The notes beneath the pieces were generated by a model. It searched no databases. It worked only from the letters and a program-made list of their open reading frames with translations, and had not been told where the DNA came from. Below, one piece after another: positions 16,747-26,001 of a stretch of 43,742 nucleotides of DNA. This DNA is from Candidatus Kuenenia stuttgartensis. Lineage in GTDB: Bacteria; Planctomycetota; Planctomycetia; Isosphaerales; Isosphaeraceae. Each line of letters begins with the position of its first letter. Positions within the stretch are counted from its first letter, which is position 1. The stretch lies in assembly GCA_945865635.1 (NCBI GenBank), contig CAMBEP010000038.1, forward strand, positions 1-43,742, given 5' to 3'. A program made the position numbers and the translations under genes.

Positions 16747-19700
16747 TCAACGCCCGTTTTTTTTGCCAAACTCGCCAATTTCTACCATGGCCACTCGCGA
16801 ACTTCGAGCCTGGCCCCAGAAGATCCGGCCCGAAAATTGGTCGGGAACCGCCCAGACCGCCTGATTTTCTGCCATCTGAGAGACAAATCGCTGCTTGATC
16901 CTGCCAGTCGACGGGTCCAGCAAAGCCACGGCGGGCGATCCCGAATTGGCTTGCGAAAGAATTCCGGTTGTGTCCGAAAAGTCGTCGTCCTGAACCAGCC
17001 CGCTCGCAATCCGACGGTTTCTGGATTCGTCCGGATAGACCCAGACCGAACCCTCTCCATCTACCTGAGCACCTTCCATGCCAACCGCTACAGCCCACGA
17101 AGTTCCAGGCCCAATCACCGTCGCCTTCCAGGCCAAAGAGCCATCCGTCAGGCTCAGGGCGCGTACCGAAACTCCCGGTACAGAAGTACTTTCCATCGAT
17201 TCATTGATATACAGACGCTTTTCGTCAATCGCAATGTCGCGATCCTCCCGAGAATGGTCCGCGCTGCCCAGTGGCATCTGCCAGGAGACCTGCCCCGTGT
17301 TCGGGTCGAGCCGGGCCGCCGTTTCGCCATCGGCAATCACAACCAGTGTCTGGCCACTGCGAAAGTAGCGTGGTGTCCCATTATGAGGCTGCACCGGAGT
17401 AGCCTGCCAGGTCCAGACCCGCTGACCCTTGGCCAGATCTATCATCGCCACATTGAGCCGGTCAGGTGTCAGGATGACTCGGTCCGCATCCCATTGCATC
17501 GGCTCGCGGCTCCAGTCCGTGCCCGCTATGCCTGTGTCCATGGATCGCGTCATGGCACCTGATTCAGAGTCCAGAATCAATACGGTCGAGCCGTCCCGCA
17601 TGATCACGTGGCGACCGACCATAAACGCCGACGGAACCCCCGGGCTTTCGGCCAGACGATGCCATAAGACCCGCCCGTCAAAGGGGTTGATTCGCCAACT
17701 GTCGCCAAGCTGGTTGTGTACCATCAGCCGGCCATCCCGCGCATGGATCGTCCACCAGCCTACCGGCTTTGAATCTGGATTGGATGTCTCGGGCTGCACT
17801 TTTTCCGCCTGTACCGTCTCGTTCGGATCGATCGCCTTTGGCTTGGCAAACGGGGAATTCTGGGAGTCCTCAATATCCCCCCGATTCAGGGCCACCCGCC
17901 AGTGAACCCCTCCGCCCGCAAGATTCAAGCCCGTCAGAACCGACCCGTCAAAGATCAGTCCCCGGCCCGAAACCACACCCGCCCATTGCGGCGTGCCAAT
18001 TCCCGGCAGGGGATCGGGCGCAGCCGAACCGCTCATCGGATCCATCACCCTGGAGCTCCCATTCTTTGAGATTCCCAGGAGCAACGAATGGCTCCCTGGA
18101 TCGCCCGCCCGACGAGCACTACCGGATTGATCCGTCACCACAAGCACCCTCTGGAAATCCTGATTGGACGATGACCATCGTGTGACGGGCCAGACGGGCT
18201 TTTTCCGTGGCTCCGTCGCACTCAAATCAAGCAGGCTTCGGATTCTGGCCTGAACCTCAGGCGCCGCCAAGGGCATCTCCTGAGCTTTCGACAGGGCCGC
18301 AAACCAAGCGGGATCGTTGGCTTTGATCAGACGTTCGGACCACTCCAGCCAGCCCTTGGCCGCCGCCGGGCCCGCCGAAAGGCCTGCGAGGAACTCCACG
18401 AATTCGCTGGTGAGCGGCTTTGTCAGCCTTGATTCCAGGTCGCCTCTCTCCCTGGCCCAGATCTCGGCTTTTTCGGGCTCCTTGAGTTTCGACCAGGCTG
18501 CCGACATCGCACGCCGGGCCTGTTCCGAAAGATTCACCTCGTATCGATTCTCGACCGACCATAGCCCATGATAAGAAATCGGGTCGCGAGCCACATCTGC
18601 AAGCTCTCCAAAGGCGCGGGCCGATTGGTTCGTCTCAATCAGAACGCCTGCCCTCAGCACAATCGCAGCCCTTTTTTTGACAGGGTCACTCGATTTATTC
18701 GACGCTTCGGTCAAAAGGGCCAGGGCCAGGGCCCGATCCTTGGTCTGGGCTGCCTGATTTGTGAGCAGCCTGTAGAGCCGATCCGTGATCAGTTTTTCGA
18801 GCGATTGGCCGTCCAGAGTGTCCGAAGGCTTGACCTTCTCTGTGGCCGCCCTGAGCGCATCAATCGCCATCTGGGTTTCATTCAGGCTTTCGGCCACAGT
18901 CGCCAGGCGATAGCGCGGGACGGCGGAATCAGGACTGGCAGCGATCAATTGCTGATAACGCCTGATCAGGCGAGTGTTTTGGGTAAATATGCTGAGATTG
19001 TCGGTCCCGGCCACGGCCAGAAAACCATCGCCTATAACCAGATTGCCACCGGATGTCTGAAATCGCTCGCGAAGCCTGATCGAACCGCGTTCTGACCTCA
19101 GGCCAGTCGTCTGGTCCAGAATGTGGATTTCGTTGGCCGTCGGCCAGTATAGATAATTGCCAGCCAGCAAGCCCCGTCCCGAGGCTTCATAGCCTGAGCC
19201 TGTGTCGGGCCAGGAGCGGACAATCTTGCCTGTGGACGCCTGGATTGTCCAAACCCGGTCGCCGGTGGCAAAGAGGTGCCCCTTGGAGACCCCCACCAGA
19301 TGCACCACGTCCGGCAACGGGGCCGACTTCCAGCGCATCTCGCCCGTATTGGCATCCAGAGCAAACAGATGGGCGCTGTCCTCAGGTGCGACATAGATCA
19401 TTCCGTCAGAAAAAATCACCGGGTTCAACTCGCGACGGCTTGTCGGGATGGACGACTGGACCGCCAATACCTCTCGCTTCGGATAGGCTGTAAGCCATTG
19501 CAGCGACCCGGTTTTTCGGTCCAGGCAGGCCACCCCTCCGGAATCGCTCTGGAAAAAGAGACGGTCGTCGGCCAGGGTCAGAAGGTGGTGCGCATGATTG
19601 GCCTGATAGCCCATCATGGCGGCCTGGAGGTCAAACGGGTTGGGGGCGTCAAACAGATACTGGACCCATTGCACCTCTCCCGTTTCTGCCGAGAGGGCCG

Positions 19701-21225
19701 CCACATAATTGGATGTCTGATGGCCTGGCACCGTGATCACAAAATAAACGCATGTGTCGTCGGCCACCGGAGTGCCCTCAATCGAGCCAAGGGCAGGGGC
19801 CTCAACACCATTGGGCTGGAGGAGCTTGATTTGTGTGCCCTGAACCCGCCAGAGGATCTGGCCCTTGTTTCGGGCGTCCAGAGCCACCAGAAACGCATTC
19901 GATGGCCCCACCCGGTTGCCAAAGTCCATGGTCACGCCCGTCTGGCCCATCCTGGCAAAAATGCGGCCATTTTTGGCCGTCAAAGTCATCCTCGCTGGCG
20001 CGCTGCTCATCAACTGGTTCGGACGTACGCCAGCCGACTCAAACTCCTGCCTCCAGAGAATTCCCACCGTGCCGTCAGGCTTGGCCGACTCGTTCAGATT
20101 GTAGGCCGTAATTCGGCGCTCTGTCCCTACGATGATCTGATCGCCCAGAATGATCGGATGATAGGCCAAAATTGGTGCTGGATTGTTGCGATTCGGGTTG
20201 GTCGGAATGCCTCTGGCCATGCCTCGCCCGCCACCAAACCCTCCAAATCCACCAAACCTGTTATTGGCCTGGGGATTGATTCTGCCCGGAGTGACAATCT
20301 CCAAAGGCATTCGCCATTGGCGGGCCCCGAGGCCGATGGCATCCTCCACCACACGGTTGCGGGACGGGGCGCCTGCAAATGTCGGCCAATCGGGATCAAC
20401 CTCGAGCGTCTCCGTCAGTTTGTCGTCAGATATGGCTTTCGAGAGACTCGTCAGGAATAAGCCGGTTCTGCCTGCAAATAAGCCCTGGCTTGCCGGAAAC
20501 TTGGCTGCAAAGGCTTTCATGAGGCTTTGCCTCTCGGCCTCTGTCAGATTTCCAATCCCATGCAGGGCCAGGATCAGTTTGGCCGTGACCAGCGCCGGGT
20601 CCGACGAAAGTGCGGGGTAAGCCGGCGGCATGCGCATCGAACCAGGTTCGGGCTGGGGCGCGTCGGGGCGGCCCACGAGCCGTTCATACCAACTGGCGGC
20701 TTCCCTGAATTCACCATTCTGAAACGCGATATCGCCGAGTCGTTCCATGGCTTTGTCGCCATAGGAACTGAGATAGAAATCAAACGCCAGTCGCTTCAAA
20801 TCGGCTGCGGCCTGATTGGGCTCCGAATCGACCGCCGTGGCCTGATTCCAAAGCGTAGCCGCCTGCACATCCGCCTTTTGCCGGTAAGCGTCGCGCCCTT
20901 CCTTTGGCCATTGGGCGAGCAGGCAGAGGACATGCTCCCTGAGATTCACCCAGCGACGCGTTTCCTCAATAAACGGCATCTCCTGCCGATCCTTGTCGGC
21001 CATACGAATCGATTTTGCGCCGTAACTCTTTAATATGTCGCGATAAAGATCCGCCGCCTCCGACCACTGCCTGTCGCCTACATTGGCTGCGGCCGCACGC
21101 AACTGCGTCTCTGCCGCATCCGAATCGTCCGGATAAACGGAACTCGGAGGAGCCGCGCTCGAAGTCGCAACACCAATGCCCATCAGGCAGAACCACCAGA
21201 CCAGACTTTGAAGCCAGGCTTTCAT
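16747..21225 (-). CDS. Very large secreted TPR and PQQ-like beta-propeller protein
   Basis: A 1492-residue exported protein. The ATG at 21225 has a good GGAGGA about 8 nt upstream and starts a signal peptide cleaved near SSAAPP. The N-terminal part (about 35-260) is helical and TPR-like (QWSEAADLYRDILKSYG). Two PQQ-like propeller regions follow (about 290-720 and 1040-1490), with recurrent blades such as ALDANTGEMRWKS, DRKTGSLQWL and DPNTGQVSWQM. They are separated by a second helical TPR-like section (about 730-1000). A short glycine-rich loop, GFGGFGGGRGM, interrupts the first propeller. Such domains usually bind proteins, and there is no sign of quinone-enzyme catalytic residues, so scaffold or outer-envelope assembly is more likely than dehydrogenase. 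Its neighbours are an ABC-2 permease upstream and moxR downstream, all on one strand. Confidence 0.85.
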   Translation of the reverse strand: MKAWLQSLVWWFCLMGIGVATSSAAPPSSVYPDDSDAAETQLRAAAANVGDRQWSEAADLYRDILKSYGAKSIRMADKDRQEMPFIEETRRWVNLREHVLCLLAQWPKEGRDAYRQKADVQAATLWNQATAVDSEPNQAAADLKRLAFDFYLSSYGDKAMERLGDIAFQNGEFREAASWYERLVGRPDAPQPEPGSMRMPPAYPALSSDPALVTAKLILALHGIGNLTEAERQSLMKAFAAKFPASQGLFAGRTGLFLTSLSKAISDDKLTETLEVDPDWPTFAGAPSRNRVVEDAIGLGARQWRMPLEIVTPGRINPQANNRFGGFGGFGGGRGMARGIPTNPNRNNPAPILAYHPIILGDQIIVGTERRITAYNLNESAKPDGTVGILWRQEFESAGVRPNQLMSSAPARMTLTAKNGRIFARMGQTGVTMDFGNRVGPSNAFLVALDARNKGQILWRVQGTQIKLLQPNGVEAPALGSIEGTPVADDTCVYFVITVPGHQTSNYVAALSAETGEVQWVQYLFDAPNPFDLQAAMMGYQANHAHHLLTLADDRLFFQSDSGGVACLDRKTGSLQWLTAYPKREVLAVQSSIPTSRRELNPVIFSDGMIYVAPEDSAHLFALDANTGEMRWKSAPLPDVVHLVGVSKGHLFATGDRVWTIQASTGKIVRSWPDTGSGYEASGRGLLAGNYLYWPTANEIHILDQTTGLRSERGSIRLRERFQTSGGNLVIGDGFLAVAGTDNLSIFTQNTRLIRRYQQLIAASPDSAVPRYRLATVAESLNETQMAIDALRAATEKVKPSDTLDGQSLEKLITDRLYRLLTNQAAQTKDRALALALLTEASNKSSDPVKKRAAIVLRAGVLIETNQSARAFGELADVARDPISYHGLWSVENRYEVNLSEQARRAMSAAWSKLKEPEKAEIWARERGDLESRLTKPLTSEFVEFLAGLSAGPAAAKGWLEWSERLIKANDPAWFAALSKAQEMPLAAPEVQARIRSLLDLSATEPRKKPVWPVTRWSSSNQDFQRVLVVTDQSGSARRAGDPGSHSLLLGISKNGSSRVMDPMSGSAAPDPLPGIGTPQWAGVVSGRGLIFDGSVLTGLNLAGGGVHWRVALNRGDIEDSQNSPFAKPKAIDPNETVQAEKVQPETSNPDSKPVGWWTIHARDGRLMVHNQLGDSWRINPFDGRVLWHRLAESPGVPSAFMVGRHVIMRDGSTVLILDSESGAMTRSMDTGIAGTDWSREPMQWDADRVILTPDRLNVAMIDLAKGQRVWTWQATPVQPHNGTPRYFRSGQTLVVIADGETAARLDPNTGQVSWQMPLGSADHSREDRDIAIDEKRLYINESMESTSVPGVSVRALSLTDGSLAWKATVIGPGTSWAVAVGMEGAQVDGEGSVWVYPDESRNRRIASGLVQDDDFSDTTGILSQANSGSPAVALLDPSTGRIKQRFVSQMAENQAVWAVPDQFSGRIFWGQARSSRVAMVEIGEFGKKNGR

Positions 21226-21300
21226 CGGCGGATTCCTCCATGCCAGAGATTCAGCAGAAGTTCGATGCAAAGAGACCGTGCAGATTGAATGATGAGGCCC

Positions 21301-21329
21301 AGAATACCAAATGTCTCTCAAAAACGCAA
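21301..21329 (-). promoter_or_regulatory. Putative extended -10 promoter for the PQQ/TPR gene
   Basis: On the minus strand TTGCGT (21324-21329), a 17-nt spacer ending TGG, then TATTCT (21301-21306). The TGG just before the -10 makes an extended -10. The start site would lie about 70 nt before the ATG at 21225. It may serve the PQQ gene and, by read-through, the MoxR cluster. Confidence 0.4.
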
Positions 21330-21426
21330 AACCGCTGCAAGTTTTATGCCCGAATCAGGATCCTTTTCTCACATCCTCGACCAGCCCAAACGGACCTGGC
21401 CATGCCATGCACCAACCCTCCTGGGC

Positions 21427-23319
21427 TCAGAGACCTTCATCAGGCCGATTCCGTGTGCGGTCGTTGAGTTTGTCGAAATTCTGGATCGTCGACTGGAAAA
21501 TCATCAGACCCACAACAACGATCAGGATCAGCGTGACTGTTGCGGGCGGTATCATTTTTATCAAAGCATTATGAATCGGATTATTTGGATTGATTGGATC
21601 GTTAACCGAAAATTCTGAAACCATCGGTGCGATTGCAAAATATGTGGGGTGAAATATCTCGGATGTCATGATTCCGATGCAAATCGGCAGAATCATGGTT
21701 ATGATGATCCAAGTCATGATCGACTTTGAGGACGCCGCCTGAAATGTTTTTGATGTCAAGCCAAATCGCATTCCCAGAATCAGGAAAAAAGCGAGCTCGA
21801 TCGCTGAGATGAATAAGGTCAATAATAAAAAGACGGGATGGATTGCATCTGAAATCAAGCCCAGGACACAGGCAAGCAAGAGGAAAATCAGGGCAACCCG
21901 CTTATCCCAGATGGCTCCAAGTGCTTTGCTCACCAATATCTCGCTGGCATCGACAGGTGTCGACAATAATGTCAGCCAGGTGTCCGATTCCTTCTCGGCA
22001 ATGATGCGCCCCGCAGTTGAGATCATAAACGAGAGCATGAAAGTCATATGCAGCAAGCCTGCAATACCGACAATCAACCCATTGAACTGGTTGCGCCTCA
22101 TTCTTGTGGTTGAGCTGATCCCATATATGGAAAGCTCGTCTAATGCGAGATAAAACATTGTTATGACATAATAGCCGCCAATGATCAACAAAAGTGATGA
22201 GACAAATTGTTTCGATAATCGGCTGAAACGGCTTCCGATCCGGACCCGGCGCTCCTTGATCGCCAGTGGCGAAAAGACCAGTCTATGGAAAATGGATTCC
22301 CGATCCGACTTCCTGTAAATATCGCTCGCAGAATAGACCCCCAGAGCCGCACTCAAGCGGTTTGTGCGCTCTACGGTTTTATTTTCCAGACGCTGGCTCA
22401 TGGGCCTTAACAATAATCCGGAAATAAATGTCAGGATCGGCCCCGATGCAATCATGACAAGAAAATATTCCGGACCGCTGATCAGGCCTGATGTGCCATT
22501 GACAGCCAAATGCATTGAGATCATCGGGTTGAAGACCGCCAGTGAGCGAATCGGTAGGAGCACCCATGGCGACGTCCCAAAATAGGGGTTTTTCACCAGA
22601 CTCAGATAAACCAGATCGCCCAGCCCCGGACTGATCATGAGCAGAATCACAATCGACGTGGCCAGCCCAAAGGCATCGCGGGTTCTTGATGTCATGACCG
22701 ACGCCAGCAGTCCAATTCCTGCATAAAGCCAGCCGTAGAGGAATAAGGCGATGAAAGTGATGCCGACCAGTTTGGGATCAAGGCCGCCCGCCAGGCCAAG
22801 AATCGCCCAGACTGGCATCACGACCAGAATCCAGGCCACAACCGTCGCCAGACGGCCACACATCTTGCCCATCACAATCGACCAGCCCGAGAGCGGGCTA
22901 TTGATCAAGTCGTACCAGATCTTACGCTCGCGGTCCCCTGCAATCGCCCCCACGGTCAGAGCAGGACAAAGCAGCACGATTCCCAGCGACATGATAAAAA
23001 TCGACGTCGAAAAGATCGATTGCACCCGCATGGAGATCTCTGCAGCCGTGCTTTGTACAGGAATCGAGCTGCCATAGGTGCCCTCAAAAAGCATCGACCA
23101 CATATAAACCACCTGCAACGAAACAAAGCACGAAAGCATCATTCGGGAGACAAAAAAAAACGGCCTGCGGGCCTGCCGGACAACATCCCAGCCCGCGACA
23201 ATCCAAACCTGAATGAAAAACTCAAAGAGATCCGGAATCGAGGATCTCAAGGCCGATCGGTAAATTCGATTTTTCAACTTCGTAGGCTTTCTCGAATTGG
23301 TTTTCGAAAACAATGACAA
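21427..23319 (-). CDS. ABC-2 type transporter permease, two fused halves
   Basis: A 630-residue integral membrane protein with about 12 predicted helices in two similar halves. Each half begins with an amphipathic stretch leading into a first helix. Each contains the ABC-2 permease coupling signature: AGDRERKIWYDLINSPLSGW in the first half and IAEKESDTWLTLLSTPVDAS in the second. It therefore looks like two fused ABC-2 permease domains. The frame starts at TTG 23319. A second TTG at 23313 lies 7 nt after AAGGG and is the better-spaced start, and no ATG is available near the N-terminus. No ATP-binding subunit is encoded in the window, so the partner ATPase must be elsewhere. It is divergent from the hypothetical gene at 23621 and just upstream of the PQQ/TPR gene. 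The exported substrate is unknown. Confidence 0.8.
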   Translation of the reverse strand: MSLFSKTNSRKPTKLKNRIYRSALRSSIPDLFEFFIQVWIVAGWDVVRQARRPFFFVSRMMLSCFVSLQVVYMWSMLFEGTYGSSIPVQSTAAEISMRVQSIFSTSIFIMSLGIVLLCPALTVGAIAGDRERKIWYDLINSPLSGWSIVMGKMCGRLATVVAWILVVMPVWAILGLAGGLDPKLVGITFIALFLYGWLYAGIGLLASVMTSRTRDAFGLATSIVILLMISPGLGDLVYLSLVKNPYFGTSPWVLLPIRSLAVFNPMISMHLAVNGTSGLISGPEYFLVMIASGPILTFISGLLLRPMSQRLENKTVERTNRLSAALGVYSASDIYRKSDRESIFHRLVFSPLAIKERRVRIGSRFSRLSKQFVSSLLLIIGGYYVITMFYLALDELSIYGISSTTRMRRNQFNGLIVGIAGLLHMTFMLSFMISTAGRIIAEKESDTWLTLLSTPVDASEILVSKALGAIWDKRVALIFLLLACVLGLISDAIHPVFLLLTLFISAIELAFFLILGMRFGLTSKTFQAASSKSIMTWIIITMILPICIGIMTSEIFHPTYFAIAPMVSEFSVNDPINPNNPIHNALIKMIPPATVTLILIVVVGLMIFQSTIQNFDKLNDRTRNRPDEGL

Positions 23320-23620
23320 ACCCTTTGGTAGCCTTATTCAGGCTAACATGTTCCTGAGGCCTTGGCGAGTCTTTGGAACGGGAAAATCCAAATGTTTTAC
23401 TCAAAATCATCGCCATTGTGATTCTGCATAGATTGGAGAAACCCTGCTGTTTATAAGGAAATTCACCTCAAAACGTCGAACTTGAGCACGTTTTTTCCCG
23501 ATCGGTGAACTCCAGGCAAGCTCCCGATTGGATTGTTCAAAAGGATTCATCAAACCAAGCGTCCAGTATTCCATGATTTGTTTCTCTCCAACCTTGAACA
23601 CGCACCAAAAAGACCAAAAA

Positions 23621-25105
23621 ATGAACAGCATAAGCCGCAAACGGAATCATTATGACTCGCGAATGAATACGTGCATGGAAGCTGCAATCAACCAACTTTA
23701 TGCCGAACATGAAAACCTCATGCAGACCAACTCCCTGCTTGGCACTGGCATGCTGGTGGTGATTGCCAGCGCTGAGGATCTGGTTCATTCGCGCCGAGAA
23801 TCCCTCCAGATCTCCAAGCAAAACGCGCTCGAAGCACATCGCAGAAATGAGGTGGACGCCCGCGAGGCCGCTGGAACGCTGGAACAGGCGATTTTGAAGG
23901 ACCCCATAAGAACCTTGGCCCAGTCTCGCTCGACGATTCAGGGATGTCGGGATCTGATCGCACTCTGGACCGGCCTGGGATCCGTCCTGCTCAAGAAAGA
24001 CGGCTGGAATGAAATGGAAATCAAACTCGCTTGCAGCCTGATTGGAGTCAACCACAAAGTTCGCTGCTCCAAGGATTGGACCCGTCTTGATCGCTGCATG
24101 ACCGCCGACAAAGCCAGGCCCTATCAGGTTCTGGAATTGAATTTGCAGGAGCAGTTGCGGCAGTATGCCTCAGACTTTTCCAAACGCATGATTGAATTGT
24201 ATCCCGAAATGGAAAGCCCTTATTCCGTTGGTCTCTGTATGATGGAAGAGTGGCGGCTGGGCCTCGAATACAGGCTTCAGGAGAATAAATATTATGACCT
24301 CAAGGCCTATGAATTCTGGCGGATCAATGAAGTTACAAGCCGGAAATATTGGTCCCAGACCCGAAATTTTGTCGCCTCCCAGATTCGTGGACTGAGGCGT
24401 CAGGCCGCAGCCGTTGCCAATCTCTCGGAAAAGGTGGCATGCCCGCCGGCGGCTCTGAAATTCACGGCTCAGGAGATGAAGGCCGCCGAGTGGTCGCGAA
24501 AAATGATTGTCAGCACCACGTCCAACTTCCAGAAGTCGATGGCCATGGCCAAAAGTATCGGGCTTTTGAACGACTCTGCACCGCCAAAACGAAAATCCAA
24601 AACCGACTCCCGGATCGGCTTTGAACTGGATCCCCAAACTTGTGCCTTTGATCAGCAAAATCAAGGCGAAACCGTGGTCGAGCTCTCGGTGGTCAGGGAC
24701 GAGAAGCCTGTCAAGGCCCGCTCAATTCGCAAGAGCCGTAAACCAGTTGATCAAGATGTCTCCAGTTCGGATCTGAGAGCAACGGGAGTATTACGGAACT
24801 TTCTGGATGATCCGGAGCAGGACGCCCGTTCAAATCGCAGAAAAAACAAGTTCTTGCAGATCGCCCCTTACACAGCCGAAAACGCTCTCCCAGTGGCTCC
24901 GCCGCCGCTTGAAAACGCTTCGAACAAGGTCTCGGAGCAGGTCGATCCGCAAGCCCCTGAGGATCTGAATTCCTGCAACCGGCTTGCCGAAGTCAGCCAG
25001 AAAGGGCAGAATGTCGAAAACGACGAGAATTCTCTCAAGGGTCCGTCGCATGTCGATCCAAGCCATTCAGGCCAAAATTCCGGACCGGAAATTCAAGGAC
25101 AATAG
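23621..25105 (+). CDS. Hypothetical protein, planctomycete transposon-free NALKHG-like family
   Basis: About 494 residues, not assigned to a characterised family. The N-terminal half is helical. A segment with the pattern DPIRTLAQSRSTIQGCRDLI followed by ALWTGLG and a Gly-Trp-Asn turn resembles a group of planctomycete hypothetical proteins that I recall only by pattern. The middle is basic and Arg/Lys-rich. The last 150 residues are polar, Pro/Ser/Glu-rich and probably disordered. No signal peptide or membrane helix is seen. The start is unclear: the frame runs from ATG 23528, with ATGs at 23621 and 23666, none having a good ribosome site. I took 23621 as a compromise. Its stop is 3 nt before the aldolase start, and AAGGA inside its 3-prime end is that gene's ribosome site, so the two are probably co-translated. 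It could be a regulatory or DNA-associated protein, but this is a guess. Confidence 0.6.
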   Translation: MNSISRKRNHYDSRMNTCMEAAINQLYAEHENLMQTNSLLGTGMLVVIASAEDLVHSRRESLQISKQNALEAHRRNEVDAREAAGTLEQAILKDPIRTLAQSRSTIQGCRDLIALWTGLGSVLLKKDGWNEMEIKLACSLIGVNHKVRCSKDWTRLDRCMTADKARPYQVLELNLQEQLRQYASDFSKRMIELYPEMESPYSVGLCMMEEWRLGLEYRLQENKYYDLKAYEFWRINEVTSRKYWSQTRNFVASQIRGLRRQAAAVANLSEKVACPPAALKFTAQEMKAAEWSRKMIVSTTSNFQKSMAMAKSIGLLNDSAPPKRKSKTDSRIGFELDPQTCAFDQQNQGETVVELSVVRDEKPVKARSIRKSRKPVDQDVSSSDLRATGVLRNFLDDPEQDARSNRRKNKFLQIAPYTAENALPVAPPPLENASNKVSEQVDPQAPEDLNSCNRLAEVSQKGQNVENDENSLKGPSHVDPSHSGQNSGPEIQGQ

Positions 25106-25108
25106 ACG

Positions 25109-25903
25109 ATGAAATCGAATCCTGTGAAGGCTGCTTTGAAAGCGGGCAAGCCCCAGATTGGGACATGGTTGAGCCTTGGTTCTGTAGCCGCCGCACGATT
25201 CCTGGCCAGGTCTGGCTTGCCTTGGCTGACGGTTGATGTGGAGCACACCCACACCGACATCAACACGGCCGCCATGATGTTCGGAGCAATCTCGGACGGC
25301 GGGACTGTCCCCCTGGCTCGCATTCCCGTCGCCGACCACACCTGGATCAAGCGCATGCTCGACTGCGGCAGCTATGGTGTGGTGGCCCCTATGGTGATGA
25401 ATCCGGACGAGGCAGAACTCGTTGTCAGGGCCTGTAAATACCCGCCAGAAGGCAATCGCTCTGTGGGCGGTGGCTTTCATGCCCTGAATTTTGACGCCAA
25501 GGCCGATGATTATTACAATCGTGCCAATGATGAGATTCTTGTCGTGATCCAAACCGAACACATTGCAGCCGTAGAGATTGCCGACAAAATCTATAGCGTG
25601 CCCGGCATCGATGCGGTTTTTGTCGGCCCCAACGACCTGGCCGCCAGCATGAAAACGCCCGACGGCCAGTGGCCCAGCAAGGAACGCCAGGAAGAAGTCC
25701 TTCAAGAGATCCTGGCCGCTTGCAAACGCAATCACGTACCCGCCGGCCTGCACGTCTTCTCTGTTGAAGATGCCTTGCGCCGCGCCGCTGAAGGCTGGCA
25801 GTTTATTGCCGTCAACAGCGAGCTCCGGTTCATGCTTGAGGGTGCTCGCGAACTGGCGGAAAAAACCGGCGCGGCCTCCGCTCATGGAATGGCGAAATAT
25901 TGA
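25109..25903 (+). CDS. HpcH/HpaI-family class II aldolase
   Basis: A 264-residue aldolase of the HpcH/HpaI superfamily, whose members cleave or form 2-keto acids such as 4-hydroxy-2-oxoheptanedioate and 2-keto-3-deoxy-L-rhamnonate. Key elements are present: the DxEH motif in TVDVEHTHTD (His46 as likely base), Arg71 in LARIPV, the metal-ligand Glu150 in VVIQTEH and Asp176 in FVGPNDLA. All are consistent with an active metal-dependent barrel. The exact substrate cannot be fixed; length and motifs fit the 2-dehydro-3-deoxy aldolase subgroup. It follows the hypothetical gene by 3 nt with an AAGGA ribosome site about 9 nt upstream, so they form one transcript. A hairpin follows the stop. There is no other sugar-acid catabolic gene nearby. 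Confidence 0.9.
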   Translation: MKSNPVKAALKAGKPQIGTWLSLGSVAAARFLARSGLPWLTVDVEHTHTDINTAAMMFGAISDGGTVPLARIPVADHTWIKRMLDCGSYGVVAPMVMNPDEAELVVRACKYPPEGNRSVGGGFHALNFDAKADDYYNRANDEILVVIQTEHIAAVEIADKIYSVPGIDAVFVGPNDLAASMKTPDGQWPSKERQEEVLQEILAACKRNHVPAGLHVFSVEDALRRAAEGWQFIAVNSELRFMLEGARELAEKTGAASAHGMAKY

Positions 25904-25926
25904 TCCCCCGCACATGTGGGTGGGGA
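25904..25926 (+). terminator. Stem-loop after the aldolase gene
   Basis: Directly after the stop codon, TCCCC with GCACA pairs with TGTGGG and GGGGA (one bulge and one mismatch). There is no T-run after it, so it is a weak or factor-assisted terminator, or an mRNA 3-prime-end stabiliser. Confidence 0.35.
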
Positions 25927-26001
25927 TTGATTCTCGCAAAATCAAATTGTCGTTCTTAAAAATAGTGACCTCGGACCCGAGAAAAAAACGGCTTTGGCAT
26001 C

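Noticed and set aside
19276..20460. A 394-codon plus-strand reading frame
   Set aside because: It lies wholly inside the PQQ/TPR gene on the opposite strand, with no domain signature, and the minus-strand propeller blades are clear.
25067..25945. A minus-strand frame of 292 codons
   Set aside because: It is antisense to the aldolase, whose active-site motifs are all in the plus frame.
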